Shown: positions 50,700 through 62,493 of the stretch, piece after piece
How the letters are laid out: every line of letters starts with the position of its first letter
Position numbering within the stretch: the stretch's first letter is position 1
Assembly (NCBI RefSeq): GCF_022581195.2
Contig: NC_061467.1
Coordinates: 6,448,001-6,512,000 of the forward strand
DNA: 64,000 nucleotides
DNA from: Helicoverpa zea
Taxonomy: Eukaryota; Arthropoda; Insecta; Lepidoptera; Noctuidae
Direction of reading: 5' to 3'
Notes under the pieces: model-generated
What the model was told of the DNA's origin: nothing
Seen by the model: only the letters and a program-made list of their open reading frames with translations
Databases searched by the model: none
Program-made: the position numbers and the translations under genes

Positions 50700-50741
50700 A
50701 TAAACATTTTCTCTGCATATGGATGCAGAGAAAATGTTTAT
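50700..50741. repeat. Perfect hairpin (19-bp stem, 4-nt loop)
   Basis: ATAAACATTTTCTCTGCAT (50700-50718) is exactly reverse-complemented at 50723-50741 around ATGG. Its form is like the hairpins near 4.93 and 25.67 kb. Confidence 0.7.
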
Positions 50742-50852
50742 TCATTTGTAGTGTGCTGACCTAAAAAATACACAGAGTATTATAAAAAATTAGTTGTATA
50801 ATAAAAAAGGAAAATCTATTATAGGTAAGTACCCGTTGACGCACTGTGGATG

Positions 50853-51248
50853 ATCGGCGGCCTTTTGGCTAAGATCAAAGTCTCTGATCAGTTCTTTTCA
50901 GCTTAATATCTGAAAGTTCCCTCACTGAGGGACCAGTATAGTGGGTCTGTGGGCGGTGAGTTCGGGTGGCTCATCGTCCCTCTGTCTACTTAGACGACAG
51001 ACCCGTGTCGACGGCGCGCGTTGTTCCACGCGCTCCTCAAAGAGATGTCAGCAACCCCAGCGGGGCCCAGCAGGGCCAAAGCCTGCGGGGGCTGCGGGTT
51101 GTTCGAAAGAGATACCGCGGCCCTGGTACATAAAAGGCCTATGACGGAACACGACGGTTTTTAGTCAGTAAGAGTCTGACACTCCCTCACCGCTGCTAAC
51201 CCACAGCGGGAGGGGTCATTTGATGATTTTTGACATCGGAAAAAAAAA
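50853..51248 (+). mobile_element. Full-length SINE with U2 snRNA-derived head
   Basis: The first ~88 bases follow the 5' half of U2 snRNA: ATCGGCGGCCTTTTGGCTAA, then GATCAAAGT, later CAGCTTAATATCTG, and a CCCTC/GAGGG hairpin where U2 has stem-loop IIb. The branch-site recognition GTAGTA of U2 is replaced by CTCTGATCAG, so it would not act as a spliceosomal U2. A ~300-bp body follows, GC-rich in its first part, with GGCCCAGCAGGGCCAAAGCC and ACATAAAAGGCCTATGACGG, ending in an A-run. The truncated copy at 41645 shows the body is mobile. No clear target duplication is seen here. The 67-codon frame inside it is not a gene. SINEs with snRNA heads are known; whether this family is described I cannot check. 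Confidence 0.85.
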
Positions 51249-51356
51249 GGTGTGTTTTCAAATACATATCCTGAATAATGACATCTGATACAAATATTTC
51301 ACAGAAGTTCATAATACACTTACAAAATTAATATCACCATACATTACATAGATATA

Positions 51357-51850
51357 AATTATAAATTTTAAAAAACCCCCGACCCAAAAAAAACACGCTA
51401 TTATTATGACAAAAGGTTAAAAACGCTAAACCCTATAAAAAGCAAAAAATAACTTTTAACACTACGTAAGTACCAACTAAAGCATGTCAGACTAAACTAA
51501 ATTTTGTCGTGTCGGGGGACCGCTCTAATTTATTAGCTTAACGTTAGAAGTAATTATATACTACTACATTATATATACTTGTTATAACTTTTTATATAAT
51601 TTTGTTTAGATACGTGTTTTTTTATACGAATGTTGTAATTAAGTAGGTATCATTATTTTGATTAATGTAGTATTTTTAAAGGTAAAAAGCGGTCCCCCGA
51701 CACGTCAAAATTTAGTCTGACATGCTTTAGTTGGTACTTACGTAGTGTTAAAAGTTATTTTTTGCTTTTTATAGGGTTTGGCGTTTTTAACCTTTTGTCA
51801 TAATAACAGCGTGCTTTTTTTGGGTCGGGGGTTTTTTTTAATTTATAATT
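51357..51850. mobile_element. MITE with ~165-bp inverted arms
   Basis: The left arm (51357-51524) begins AAATTATAAATTTTAAAAAA, then CCCCCGACCC. The right arm (51688-51850) mirrors it with few differences, for example AAGCATGTCAGACTAAA and ACTACGTAAGTACCAACTAA blocks on both. A central AT-rich spacer of ~163 bp has no coding capacity. A poorly defined AT-rich flank hides the target duplication. Confidence 0.85.
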
Positions 51851-52129
51851 TAATTTTATTTCATGCTTTTTGAAGGAGCTCCTTAATTTTTCCTTCTTTC
51901 ATTTAATTTCTTTTATTTTATACTAGCTTCTGCCCGCGACTTCGTACGCGGATCCTGTCCCTTATGCCAGCGACTACGGGGTCAGCAAAATCAAAGATCT
52001 GAATAGTCGCAATAGACGTGAACATAGGGATAAAAGTAGTGATTCTAATTAGTCCGCATTTAAGTTGTGTGTGGCAAAAATATTACGTAAAAAAACATTA
52101 AATAGATGACAAAGACGTGGTGACTTAGT

Positions 52130-52514
52130 GGAATTCGTGGTGGTTTAGTGGGTAGAGAACCAATCTCTTAAGTATGAGCGTGCGTCTTTAATTCCAGGTC
52201 TGGCAAGTGCCTGCCAATGCAACTTTTCTAAGTTCGTATGTACTTTCTACGTATATTTTGGATACCAACGACCGTTATTTGGAGGGGATGTTAAACTGTA
52301 GGTTCCGACTGTCATTGAACATTCCATTCTTGGCAGTCGTTATGGGTAGTCAGAAACCAGTAAGTCTTACCAAGGGGTGTTGGGTTGAGCGGGTAATCGG
52401 GTTGTGGAGGTCAGATAGGCAGTCGCTCCTTGTAAAACACTGGTACTCAGTTGCATCGTGACTGGAAGTCGACCCTAACATAATTGGGACAAAGGCTCTT
52501 GAGATAATAACGAC
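52130..52514 (+). mobile_element. tRNA-derived SINE, tail type B, nested
   Basis: The head CGTGGTGGTTTAGTGGGTAG, then AGAACCAATC, is followed by TTAATTCCAGGTCTGGCAAG and the linker GTATGTACTTTCTACGTATA. The type-B tail has GGCAGTCGTTATGGGTAGTC and GTCAGATAGGCAGTCGCTCC and ends in GGGACAAAGGCTCTTGAGAT with an AAT-rich tail. A partial duplicate of the head start (CGTGGTGACTTAGTGG) precedes it. The B box is decayed. Confidence 0.75.
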
Positions 52515-52531
52515 AATAATAATGAGATATA

Positions 52532-53196
52532 GGCACCGCAGGAAATCTGAGGCTGATGACGGGGAGTAGCGACCCCGCGGGGCTATATATACTGAGTTCT
52601 CCAGGGAGTGTATACTGTCCCCCATCTCCGGCGGGTCGGAGTGAACCATGACGGGGGTAGGTCTCACGCCTCTGGCTTGGCTTGGCCGTCCAGAGTGGAG
52701 TCGCTAAAGCAGGATTAGTAGCCCTGCTCGGAGGATAGGTGCCTCATGGTAAGCACAGGGAGCGCGTAATCTGCGTTTAAAGTCCGCCGAGGTATTCTCA
52801 CCCTTCAGCCGCTCATGTCCCTGTTGCCCTCTTGTTGCTATTCAGTGACTGGTTCCCGGGGGCCCAGTAAGTGAGGTGGCGAGTCTCCACCTGCCGTTTT
52901 TACATGTACCTAATACATTGTCATCCACTAACATCCCATCACAATAGCCCAAGTAGTTTTCCTCCATAGTTAGCAATAGTTTAGCACAGAACCGGGGATT
53001 GTCTTTTTTTTAACGACGTCCACCGGGGATTGTCCTTGGATTCATTTCTATAGTGTATAAAAAGATAATCGTCGGTTTTGTGTCACCATTTCATTAAAGT
53101 TGTCTCAAAAGGACTTCAGCGTGTTGGCTTCGGCCCCACGTTTGCCTCCCAAAAATTCGGAACTCTGTAGTCCCGAGGTCTGGAAGAGACATACAA
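52532..53196 (+). mobile_element. 5'-truncated LINE 3' end with 17-bp target duplication
   Basis: AATAATAATGAGATATA flanks the segment at 52515-52531 and 53197-53213. The insert is GC-richer and non-coding, with phrases such as GCCCAGTAAGTGAGGTGGCG and CTTCGGCCCCACGTTTGCCT. It ends GTCTGGAAGAGACATACAA. This has the look of a lepidopteran non-LTR retrotransposon 3' region (R1/Jockey-like by memory). The clade is uncertain because no reverse-transcriptase sequence remains. It inserted into the tail of the SINE just before it. Confidence 0.75.
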
Positions 53197-53355
53197 AATA
53201 ATAATGAGATATAATGCAACAAAGTTAGAGAGTGGGGGCTCGTGACGCCACGTCTAGGTATATAAAATTTGTACTAAGCAGTGACTTAACCCGAAAATCA
53301 AGCGTTGTTGTATCTTCGTTATTATTTGTTTGTGTGAGAGAGAAAAGAAAAATGC

Positions 53356-53842
53356 GTCAATAGAGAGTGCTTATCAGATTGAACCACTTTTGCTAAAACG
53401 TCATATCTTCATATGCTTCATATAGTCTAGCAGGGCTCCTGGAGTTCCACATCAGGTGTTTTACATCTTCAATTTTTATAAGTCAACAGAGAGTGCTTAT
53501 CAGATTGAACAACTTTTGCTAAAACGTCATACCTCTACATGCTATAGTCTGGCTGGGCCCTGGAGTTCCACATCAGATGTTTTAGATCTTCAATTTGTAT
53601 AAGTCAATAGAAAGTGCTTATCAAATTGAACAACTTTTGCTAAAACGTCATACCTGTATATGGTACAGAGAAGCTGGGCTCTTGGGGTTCCACATCAGGT
53701 GTTCCAGATCTTAAAATTTATTGTCTCAGCTAAAAATGCTCATCAAATGAAACAATTTTTGCCACGGCACCATATTTGTATCTCTTATAGTTTTATTGGT
53801 CTGTTGGAGTTCTGCATCAGGTCTTCAAGTTTCGAAGATAAA
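53356..53842 (+). repeat. Four-copy tandem array, ~120-bp unit
   Basis: Units start at 53356, 53482, 53603 and 53723 (periods 126, 121, 120). Shared blocks are GTGCTTATCA(G/A)ATTGAAC, CTTTTGCTAAAACGTCATA, and GAGTTCCACATCAGGTGTT. The fourth copy is the most diverged. Confidence 0.85.
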
Positions 53843-53940
53843 TTATAGCCTATATGTTGACCAGGCTTAATACTAATACAACAAAGAAAAAATCATTGAA
53901 ATCCGTTCAGTAGTTCGGAAGATTAGCGTGTACAAACAAA

Positions 53941-53980
53941 CAGACATACAGACATACAGACATACAGACATACAGACATA
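53941..53980 (+). repeat. (CAGACATA)5 short tandem repeat
   Basis: Five perfect 8-bp units, followed by a T-run. It sits where these Helitron-like elements usually carry a CAGA/CTGT-type tract. Confidence 0.9.
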
Positions 53981-54109
53981 ATTTTTTTTTTGGATTTGTG
54001 CTCCATTACTGTTTCTAAACCCCACCCAATTATTATTTTTTTAATATATTCAATGTACAGACACAGTTTTTTTACAGATTTATTATATGTATAGATGAAT
54101 GTTTAAGAT

Positions 54110-54666
54110 GTGGTCGCTATATGCGATCTCGGCCAAAGGAAGCTGTTTAACAATCCTCATGACAAACTGGCTCTGGGAGAATTGCACAGATTGAGAAACA
54201 ATAAAGATTAACCTTTGGTAATTTTAGACTTTCAGCAAAAATACATATAAATTGGTTTATCCGTTTCATTCCGGCATTCCGGGGTTTCATCCGCCACATC
54301 CTATTTCCAGCATCAGGTTCTAGTCAATTAGAAAAATGAAGAGAGCTAGTCAAGACAAATTCAACGAGCCCAAACTCGATGGGTTTACTAAAAGGCAGTT
54401 CAGGGTTACGTCTCCTATCTTCATGTCCTAACAGCAGACCAGCTCAGTGGTTCCAGAAGATATTAGTGTTTCAAATTTCTGATCCCACATATGCTTGCAA
54501 GTAAACTGAGCGTGTAACATTCCTATCACACCTAACAAACGAGCTGATTACCTTAAAGACCTGAACCGATTTCCACCAATCATAGCTAAGAACACTCCCG
54601 AATGACATACCTTTCAAACAAAAAAAACCGCATTACAATCGGATCATCCGTTTGGGAGCTACGATG

Positions 54667-54739
<73 letters not shown>

Positions 54740-54786
54740 TGTCAAACTTATAACACCCCGTCGTTTTTGCGTCGGGGGTTAAAAAG
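54110..54786 (-). mobile_element. Unclassified interspersed repeat with (CA)n tract
   Basis: The right edge read on the minus strand is TTTTTAACCCCCGACGCAAA, then a GGGGTGTTATAAGTTTGACA phrase. Then come a (GT)n tract (CA on the plus strand, 54668-54735) and ATCGTAGCTCCCAAACGGAT. This order recurs in lepidopteran genomes as an interspersed element of unclear class. The left limit is approximate. The 73-codon frame spanning the CA tract is not a gene. Confidence 0.5.
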
Positions 54787-57080
54787 GGTAAAAAATCGTT
54801 CTATCTTTATCACATTCACGTAAATTACTGCTACCTGAAAACTTTTTAGAAGTATCTTAACTTAAGTAACGTGTTTCAAGGGTAGTTTAACTTATGAATA
54901 AAATATAGTGTATTTAGTATTATATAGAAGGTATAAATCACACATGAAAAAAAACATTACAACAGCTACACAATAATATATTCGCTATTGCACTCTATCT
55001 TTCTTGTCATAACATAGGAAAATAGGACGTACTCTATTCTCAGTGGAAACTACATGGTATTAAAGTAAAATATTTTCTTGTTACTTCCCAGCCATTTTCC
55101 TTGAGAAATAATTCATTTCAATCACAACGGACAAGTGAATCTCGTCGTGAAATGAACCCTGTTTATTATAAATATTATTTTTATTAAATTCCTAGGATAT
55201 TTTCATTGAAGCATTATGCTGGCTTGGTAACAGTTCAGTGGCAGATTGGATAAACTAACTGACTTAAATAAGAGTTAATTAATCAAGCTTTCTTTTAGTG
55301 TATGGTGGACAAAGTTATTTTACAGATTCACTTTTTAAAGTAATTTTAAATCTGATAATACCTACTTTTAGGGTAAGGCTTAGTACTCAGTATGTTTTCT
55401 TTAGACAATGGCATGCAAATAATTTTTCATCCACTAACTTGCTATAGTTAAGCTTTATGAGAACCAACTTGTAAATTGAATTCGAATTCAAATAAAAAAA
55501 AAAAACTAACAATAACAAGAACCGGCAGTGCAGTAAAAAATACAAAAAAGTTTTTAATAAAAATGTACATTTCCCGCCACTTATTTCTATCAACCGTGTC
55601 CTTTGTAGTCAGGTTAATAATTTATTGATCTTCGAACGCATTGTAGGCACCTACTTTTACTAATTGGTTCCCGTTGAAAGGTTCTTTTAGTCGGCGCCAT
55701 TTCGAGGCTGCCAACTGAATTGTTCGGAAATAATTAAACGTAAGTACTCCCCGGTAAGTAATTATTTTTCTTCGGAACTCATCTATAATTCAGAGCTAGG
55801 AAGGCTTCGATGTTTGGTTTTGAGCACGCGACTTTATTTGAGTGACTTGTTAATTGTTAGTAGTTATCAGTTTTTCTGTTATTAACATAACAGTCTGGTT
55901 TACGCTTTTCGTTCGATGTTTAATTTTCAGTCGTTGTTTAGAATGTAATCAATTTCTAACAAAAGTCATTTAACTTTATTGAACTATACTTAGCTCTGTT
56001 TCTATCACAAAAGGGTATTCGAAACGTTAATATCATGGATTATTACATTGATTATTACATGGATTAATACATGGATTATTACATAGTAAAAGCCACATAA
56101 AAGGGAGGCTTTTGCCCGATATTTAGTGAGGGACACTAAACAGCAGTTACATTCACAGAGCAGGAAACTTCAAGAAGGCAATCCATACGGACTTTATATT
56201 CAACGTAATAGATATTACACAATGATATCTTTCTCGCGATATTTTTCCTCCTTTACGTTACCCGAATAAAGTTACATCGTAAAGATATACATAACCTAAT
56301 CTTTATCCAAGTGGCGGAAATTTCAACAGGAAAATGTGGTGACGTCACGTTTCCCGTATTTCTATAGATAGCGCTAGTTTGTTACTGTTTATTTTTTGGT
56401 AACAAACGGAATGGGACCGACACGATTATATCAATCCTTTTGATAGTAACAGCGTTCTTTGTCGATGAAACGGGCCCTTTCATGTTGTTTTTGATATAAA
56501 AATAAATGTGGTTAGATAGTATGAATATTAAAATACTGTCTTTCATCGTGAATGTTACCCCAAAATGCTGTTTTTTATTTGTGTTTGAGGTCTTGTACAA
56601 ATGGAATTTTAAATTGATTGTATATTTTTAAAGAAATTACTCACAATGTTAATAAAAAAAGCTCCCTATATAGATGAATAGGATATGCATGTGAATCAAC
56701 CATACGATTAGATCATTAATTACAACAATACCTTCTTGATAATATGAATATAAAAAACAAAATAAACCAAATAAAACTACAATAAATCTTCGCAATAGAA
56801 CATAACAGAGATTGATTTCCGTAACTTACAATAATCCGAAGTTTATATCCAAAACGCATTCTCATAACTGACAGTTGCTTGTTTGCGTCGAGCCGACTGA
56901 AATTGATTGAAAAGAAACAAAATATAGGGGAGAAGTTTCGTTTCCATCACTTTCCATGAAAATGTGAAAACAATAGAAATATAAGTATGTTACTAACTGC
57001 GGATTTCAATAACCTATATAAGCGTCCATTTGATTAGAGATTGAATATTGAAATCAACTCCTTAATAAATTATGAAAGAC
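54787..57080. other. AT-rich DNA with a small 12-bp tandem repeat
   Basis: At 56035-56082 four units of ATGGATTATTAC (with one-base changes) are tandem. Nothing else above chance is seen. Confidence 0.4.
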
Positions 57081-57086
57081 TCTTTT

Positions 57087-57300
57087 GTTGGATTAATGGC
57101 AAAGACCAACTTCGAGTATGAGGGTCTAGGTTCGATTCCAGGTCAGGCAAGTACTAATGAAACTTTTCTAAGCTTGTATGTACTTTACTAAGTATATCTT
57201 GTCGCATTGAGCAAACGTGGTGATTAATGCTCAATCCTTCTCCGTGTGAGAGGAGGCCTGTGCCCTGTGCCTAGCAGTGGACGATAAAAAGACTGTAACA
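57087..57300 (+). mobile_element. tRNA-derived SINE, tail type A
   Basis: A decayed head (TTGGATTAATGGCAAAGACC) is followed by an intact B-box region (AGGTTCGATTCCAGGTCAGG). Then come GTATGTACTTTACTAAGTAT and the type-A tail GCAAACGTGGTGATTAATGC, TCCTTCTCCGTGTGAGAGGA, GGCCTGTGCC. It ends in an A/T-rich tail. Same family as 5950-6233, with an internal shortening. Confidence 0.75.
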
Positions 57301-58200
57301 CAATAATTATTATTAATAAAATACGCTTAAAAATGTGATTACAATTGCAAAAATACACAAGCAGGTAAGCATAACTGCACTCAACCATGGTAAGTAACTT
57401 TTTAAACCACTTATTTATGCATTAAAGAAAAAAGAAACAACCTCACCTTGACACGATTGTATTTCCTTTTATCGTGAAATCACTTCGACCTTGCATAGAG
57501 GAAGTTCGCATTTTATTAGCATGGGGGTTTTCTCTATGGTGACGTAAAACTGAGATGAGAGAAACATGTTGTGGCATTTAGACAGTCATAAAGACACACA
57601 CTTATGGAGTTATAACGTTGTTAAATATTAAGTGAATGGATGAGGCTTTTTTGTTCTGATTAGTAACTTATTTAGAGAGTTAATAAGTGAACATGTTGAA
57701 GATCTAGAGGGTGAAGTCTCTTTCCCATAAAATGACGTCACCATGACAAAACGTGTTGGTTGCTAAAAACAAAATACTAAACACACCACATTGACAATGT
57801 TCGCCGCGTACAGCTTTTATGATAACCACAGAGAACGCGAACAGATGCAAAACTTGTTCAAGTAAAACAATTTTATACAAATTACTTAACTACTTTGAGG
57901 CATGAGAGAACTAAGCAAACTTCGGGCATGGCACTTTTAAGCAAAATTTTACTTCCCCGAGGTGGCGTATTTGCAAACTTTCATATAAACAGCTCAGCAG
58001 AAAGGTAAACAAGTTTAGTTTAACTCTAATTTCGACACTCTAAGGAGACGTACTATACGTACAAAGTTCTTGCGACGTCGTCTAATTAGTATATAACTTG
58101 GAGCCATTCGTTTCAATTTAGTTTCGGGGCATTTGCATTAGTTCGAACAACTTACACTAATATTCTTGATATAGGCTGTGGATGTCTTTTGATAGCTGTC
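57301..58200. other. AT-rich DNA, possible conserved noncoding segment
   Basis: 57780-58080 has a more even composition and few simple repeats, but no exon or RNA gene that I can support. Confidence 0.3.
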
Positions 58201-58203
58201 TAA

Positions 58204-58321
58204 CCTCCCCACTCAGAGACAGTTAATGGTTACTTAAGCCATTCCTTAGTGAAGGATTTGTATGACATTCCATCACTAAGGAGTGACTTAAGTAATCATT
58301 AAATGTCTCTGAGTGGGGAGG
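58204..58321. mobile_element. 118-bp MITE with TAA target duplication
   Basis: CCTCCCCACTCAGAGACA at the left is exactly reverse-complemented at the right end. The pairing continues inward (GGTTACTTAAG/CTTAAGTAATC, CCTTAGTGA/TCACTAAGG) almost to the centre. TAA flanks both sides (58201-58203, 58322-58324). Size, hairpin form and TAA duplication suggest a PIF/Harbinger- or Tourist-like MITE. Confidence 0.88.
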
Positions 58322-58324
58322 TAA

Positions 58325-61300
58325 GAACTTGATTTATTGGTCTAGTTCAGATTAATAATAAAATAGATATCCGTCCGTTATCAATTTTTCCATCCAGACG
58401 CGTTCATTTTGTTCAAGACTATTTAAAGGACAGCTATAAATAATTTTAAGCGCCTTTATTTTCCGAAAACTATTAAAGACCTGTCGATAAAATAGGGAAT
58501 AATATATTTTTATTGAAAAGGCAATATCTAAAAACGCTGAGTAATACGATATCAAAACTTGGAAAGTTTGAGGCAAGCAATCGCGGGCCGAGTTAGAGAC
58601 ACAATTTCAATCTTCAATTTCACTTATAAGAAGAAAAGTCAAACGGTAACAAAATAAGAGTGAAATGAAACATTTCGAGTATCCAATTCGGGGGTAAAAA
58701 GAGACAACAATGACCTTTGTTATTGAATTAATATCGTATGGACGAACCCTTTATCATGGGAGTCGATCGTTTGTCCGTTGTTTATATGTTAGGTCCGTTC
58801 ATTCTGAATCTAATAATATCATGCTGAAAGGGTCACGTTTGTTTGAACGTCGTCTCTTGTGGGTCACGGATGTAAACGCTATGTTTTATTACGATCATTG
58901 GGACATGACGTACAATAACTGAACATAAATAAATTTGTGACGGCTGTATTTCTTTTACGGTCGAAGCAGAATCGAAATTGCTGCGGTCCTTTTAACTGCC
59001 CTGAAGTATTGTGGTTGGGCGTTTTACCTTTAAACCATGCACTACATTATTATGGAGTTATGCTCGATAAATAGAAAAACATGTCGTATTTTGTAAGAAA
59101 TTTTAATAAAGACATATTTTTATACCTAAACTGTAATCAAAATTGTAAAGGTATCATAAAATTGAAAAAAATTGACAGTTTTTTTGCTTGACATTAATTT
59201 GGATCTGGTGCACAAACCATTGTAAAAATAATATAACAAGTGAAATACAGCTTTTTCAGCAAAATTCATGTTCAAATTACGGCGTCCGCAAAACAACTAA
59301 AAACCAGCGCTCGCTCTTAGCGTGATTTGTTGAAAAAAAAAGGTAGGTATAGGTAGGTAAAATCGAAGATTTTCGTACACAATCCCGGAAATTTCCATAT
59401 CTAAATGGAAAACCGACCCCGAACAATCAATTTATCCTCCAATATCCTCGAGCGGTTTATACCACCTGTACAATAAATATTTATATACATTCTCCCTCGG
59501 TTTGTATCGCGAAATTCTTGAAACGGAAAACTTTTTACCAACAATTATGATATGATGTTTCTTGTTTGATTAACTGTTAAATGAATACTTTGGAATATGC
59601 TATATTATTTTATGTTATTTTATGTACCTAGTGGTAATTGAACACAATTTGGTATTTTGATTGGATTTTTCATAAGTTCTTCTTCTTCTTTCTTTTTCAT
59701 ACGTAGCCAGATAGATAGATCTTGCATTAATTATATTTTGAACTTTTGTAAATAAACTTGTTGTATCTGAACCACATTATTGTCTTCACACAATAATATA
59801 GAGGTAAAGTTTATAAATCAAAAATATTTGACACAATACACAGCTAATTACATTCCCTTTTACCCCCAAATGAACACAAAAGTCTATACCTATATCTCGT
59901 TCCACCTTTCCAATTCAGAGTTGAGCCCTAATAAAACGGTTATTACAAAAAAAAATATCCGTATCGCGAATCTTTGAACTTCCACCCAATAAATAAAAGA
60001 CTACTTACACGTTTGTTCAGTAACTTTTCCATTTCATGGATATGGAGCGTACGTCAAAACAAGGCCGGTATATCATTTGAAGCCGTTATGATAATAGCGA
60101 AGTTCAGTATATCATGAAGAATGGTATTCAATAGTCCCCGCGCAATGTAACTTGATTTATTTATAGGTTTTTGCTGTGTTTAGGGTGGTAAAGTATTGCT
60201 AATTTTTGAGTCTTATGAATAGATTTTTAATGCTGTCAAACCTTTTTAGAGACAAGGTAGGCTTCAACTAGAATTATTTCTAGCAACAGCTAGATCTTAC
60301 TACAGAAAGATAATACACATATTTATATATGATAGATATAAGATATGAAACAAATTTTCTTCGCCCCATGGTTACATCATAGTGGTAGTCTAATGTCTAT
60401 GGAATTATTTCCCAATTCTCCGAAAACTCAATCAGAAATCGTTAGACACGGCTTATCCTCACTAACCCTGTTCAGCTAACTATATCAAACGTAGAATCTA
60501 ACTAAAAAATAAACAATAGAGTCCAACACTGATTGTACTCTGCCCTAAAAATCAAATTAATACTAGATTGAAATATTACATCATTCCATCAAAAAAGTTT
60601 TGCTGCAATACGGGAATTTAGTTCTAAAACTAATTTTGGCAGTTCAAAATAGTTGTCCAAATAAATGTGTGCATCCGAACTGTGCAATCGTTTGAAATAA
60701 AATAGTTTCAAATTGGAATGTAAACAGAAATGTGTTTGCTGTGTTTTGATTTCACCTGTGAAATGTAAAGTACTGAATTAAAAATAAGGCAATCAAATAT
60801 TAGTTCAAGTATAAAAAAAAATTGTTGGTTACAAACAAATATAATATTTATAGAGGAACAAATTAAAATATAGTTGGAAAATCATACAATTAAAATAAAT
60901 AGGTATAGTTTTTATTATTCTCACGATTCTCAACCAAGTTTTTCTACTAAGATAACTAACTGCAAACTTTATCTTACTTTACTTATTCTTGGGAATAAAG
61001 AATATATTTTCCGTATGCGAGTATTAAACCAACAGTTAAAGTGTGAACTGTACAAACCCTTGGGGTAAAGATAAATAAATAATGCTGAGTACCTGTCTCC
61101 GAACTTTATTCTCGTTGTGACAGTGAAGTTATGTAAGAGTCTTCCTCAAGCATTACATGTGTTGCAATTCATCTTCATATAGCCATGTTTTTTTCTTATG
61201 GTGGTTCCTTTTTATATTTACAAGTAAAGTATGGTAATGTGTTTACACAGTGATAAGTTTTTTTTTTGGGAAACCTTTTGATCGTATCTTAATAAAATGA

Positions 61301-62476
61301 TGCCAATTTGTTCAAGTACAAAAATTCTATAATGTCTGATTTTTCTGAGCTAATTTTATTCCAAGCTTAACGTTTAACACATTTAGTATTACCGTACAAA
61401 TTCAATATCCCAATTTCGGATACATTTACTTTCACATAAAGCAAATCCTTATATAAAATTCTTCAAACTCATTTCTGTTTCCCCGTTGAAAATCAATGGG
61501 AAACCAAGCCAATTTCCCTTTTGTTTCGAGTTTCGGGCCCATAAGCTCTTCGCAGTCAATTTAACATCAGTTATTTATTACATCTTTGCCGTACTTAAAT
61601 GTGTTTTATTTTTATTCCTCGGTGTACCTGTGGCTGCCCCGCCATTAATAAATCTTTTCTTCAGAGACCTTTAAGTGCGAAAACTAGGAGCTAATGTACG
61701 GGAAATAAAATGGCTTTACACTTGCAGCTAATATCAATTTAATGTTGCTTGCGGCTGTTATTTTCAGGGGAACAAGGAAAACGTTGTTTTGGTTAATTCC
61801 TTTATTAATGGTATAAACCTCCGGAACTGTTTAAATTGGAACAAAAAAAAGAACACATTTCGATAGCTACCCGAACGAATGAGTTCAATAAATGGATAAA
61901 ATAAAGTAAAATGAATAACAATATAGGTACTGTTACTTGTTAGATAAACGTAAAAGTTTAATTTGTTTTTGGCCCTTATTGTTACTCCCAGAAAAAATAA
62001 CACTAAGATAATTCATTTAAGGAAAGATAAATTGAAATTATTTTCTTTTCATATCGCAAATTTGATTAACCTTCGTAAGGAAGCACCTTTAAATTGAAGA
62101 TCAAAAGATACGGTGGAAAGGACCATGATAGGTACCTAATCGATTGTCAATTATATAATAATAGAAAGTTTCCAATACTTCTGACTGATACTTTTATCGA
62201 TTTATATAAATGTGACCTTGACTTTGAAGCATGTCAGTTCAATATGTAAGGACACTCTCATGTAATTAATCTAAAGTAACGGTTTGAAAAAAGGTGGAAA
62301 AAGAATAGAAGTCAGAAGTAGGTTTCCGGTGATGGAATTATTATAATTTATACTTTTTAGTGACTAAGGAACCCATTTTCTGTTCGAGCAGTAGAGCTTG
62401 ATCATTGTCGAGTCCTTTATATACAACTCAATATTAAGCGTGTTAAAGACATTTTAACAATAAGTATATAGTTTTA
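58325..62476. other. AT-rich DNA, no gene recognised
   Basis: All open frames are 60-80 codons with no supporting features. The segment 61480-61770 is less AT-biased and might be conserved noncoding DNA. Confidence 0.35.
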
Positions 62477-62493
62477 AGATTTTATAATAGGTA

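Larger units (their letters stand above)
51921..54096 (-). mobile_element. Helitron-like composite carrying nested elements
   Basis: The right boundary, read on the minus strand, begins CATCTATACATATAATAAAT-like and matches the element start near 19.70 kb. The left boundary is the reverse complement of a GCGGGCAGAAGCTAGTA end, the CTAG terminus of these elements. Between them lie a CAGACATA array, a 120-bp tandem array, a LINE 3' end and a SINE, the last two inserted in the opposite orientation. That both boundaries belong to one element is an inference from their matching orientation. Confidence 0.55.

Noticed and set aside
50853..50942. A functional U2 snRNA gene
   Set aside because: The branch-site recognition sequence is replaced, the 3' half of U2 is absent, and the sequence runs into a body shared with another dispersed copy. 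It is a SINE head.
52350..52667. 105-codon minus-strand open frame
   Set aside because: It spans the junction between a SINE tail and a LINE 3' end.
54602..54823. Histidine/threonine-repeat protein frame
   Set aside because: It is the translation of a (CA)n tract inside an interspersed repeat.
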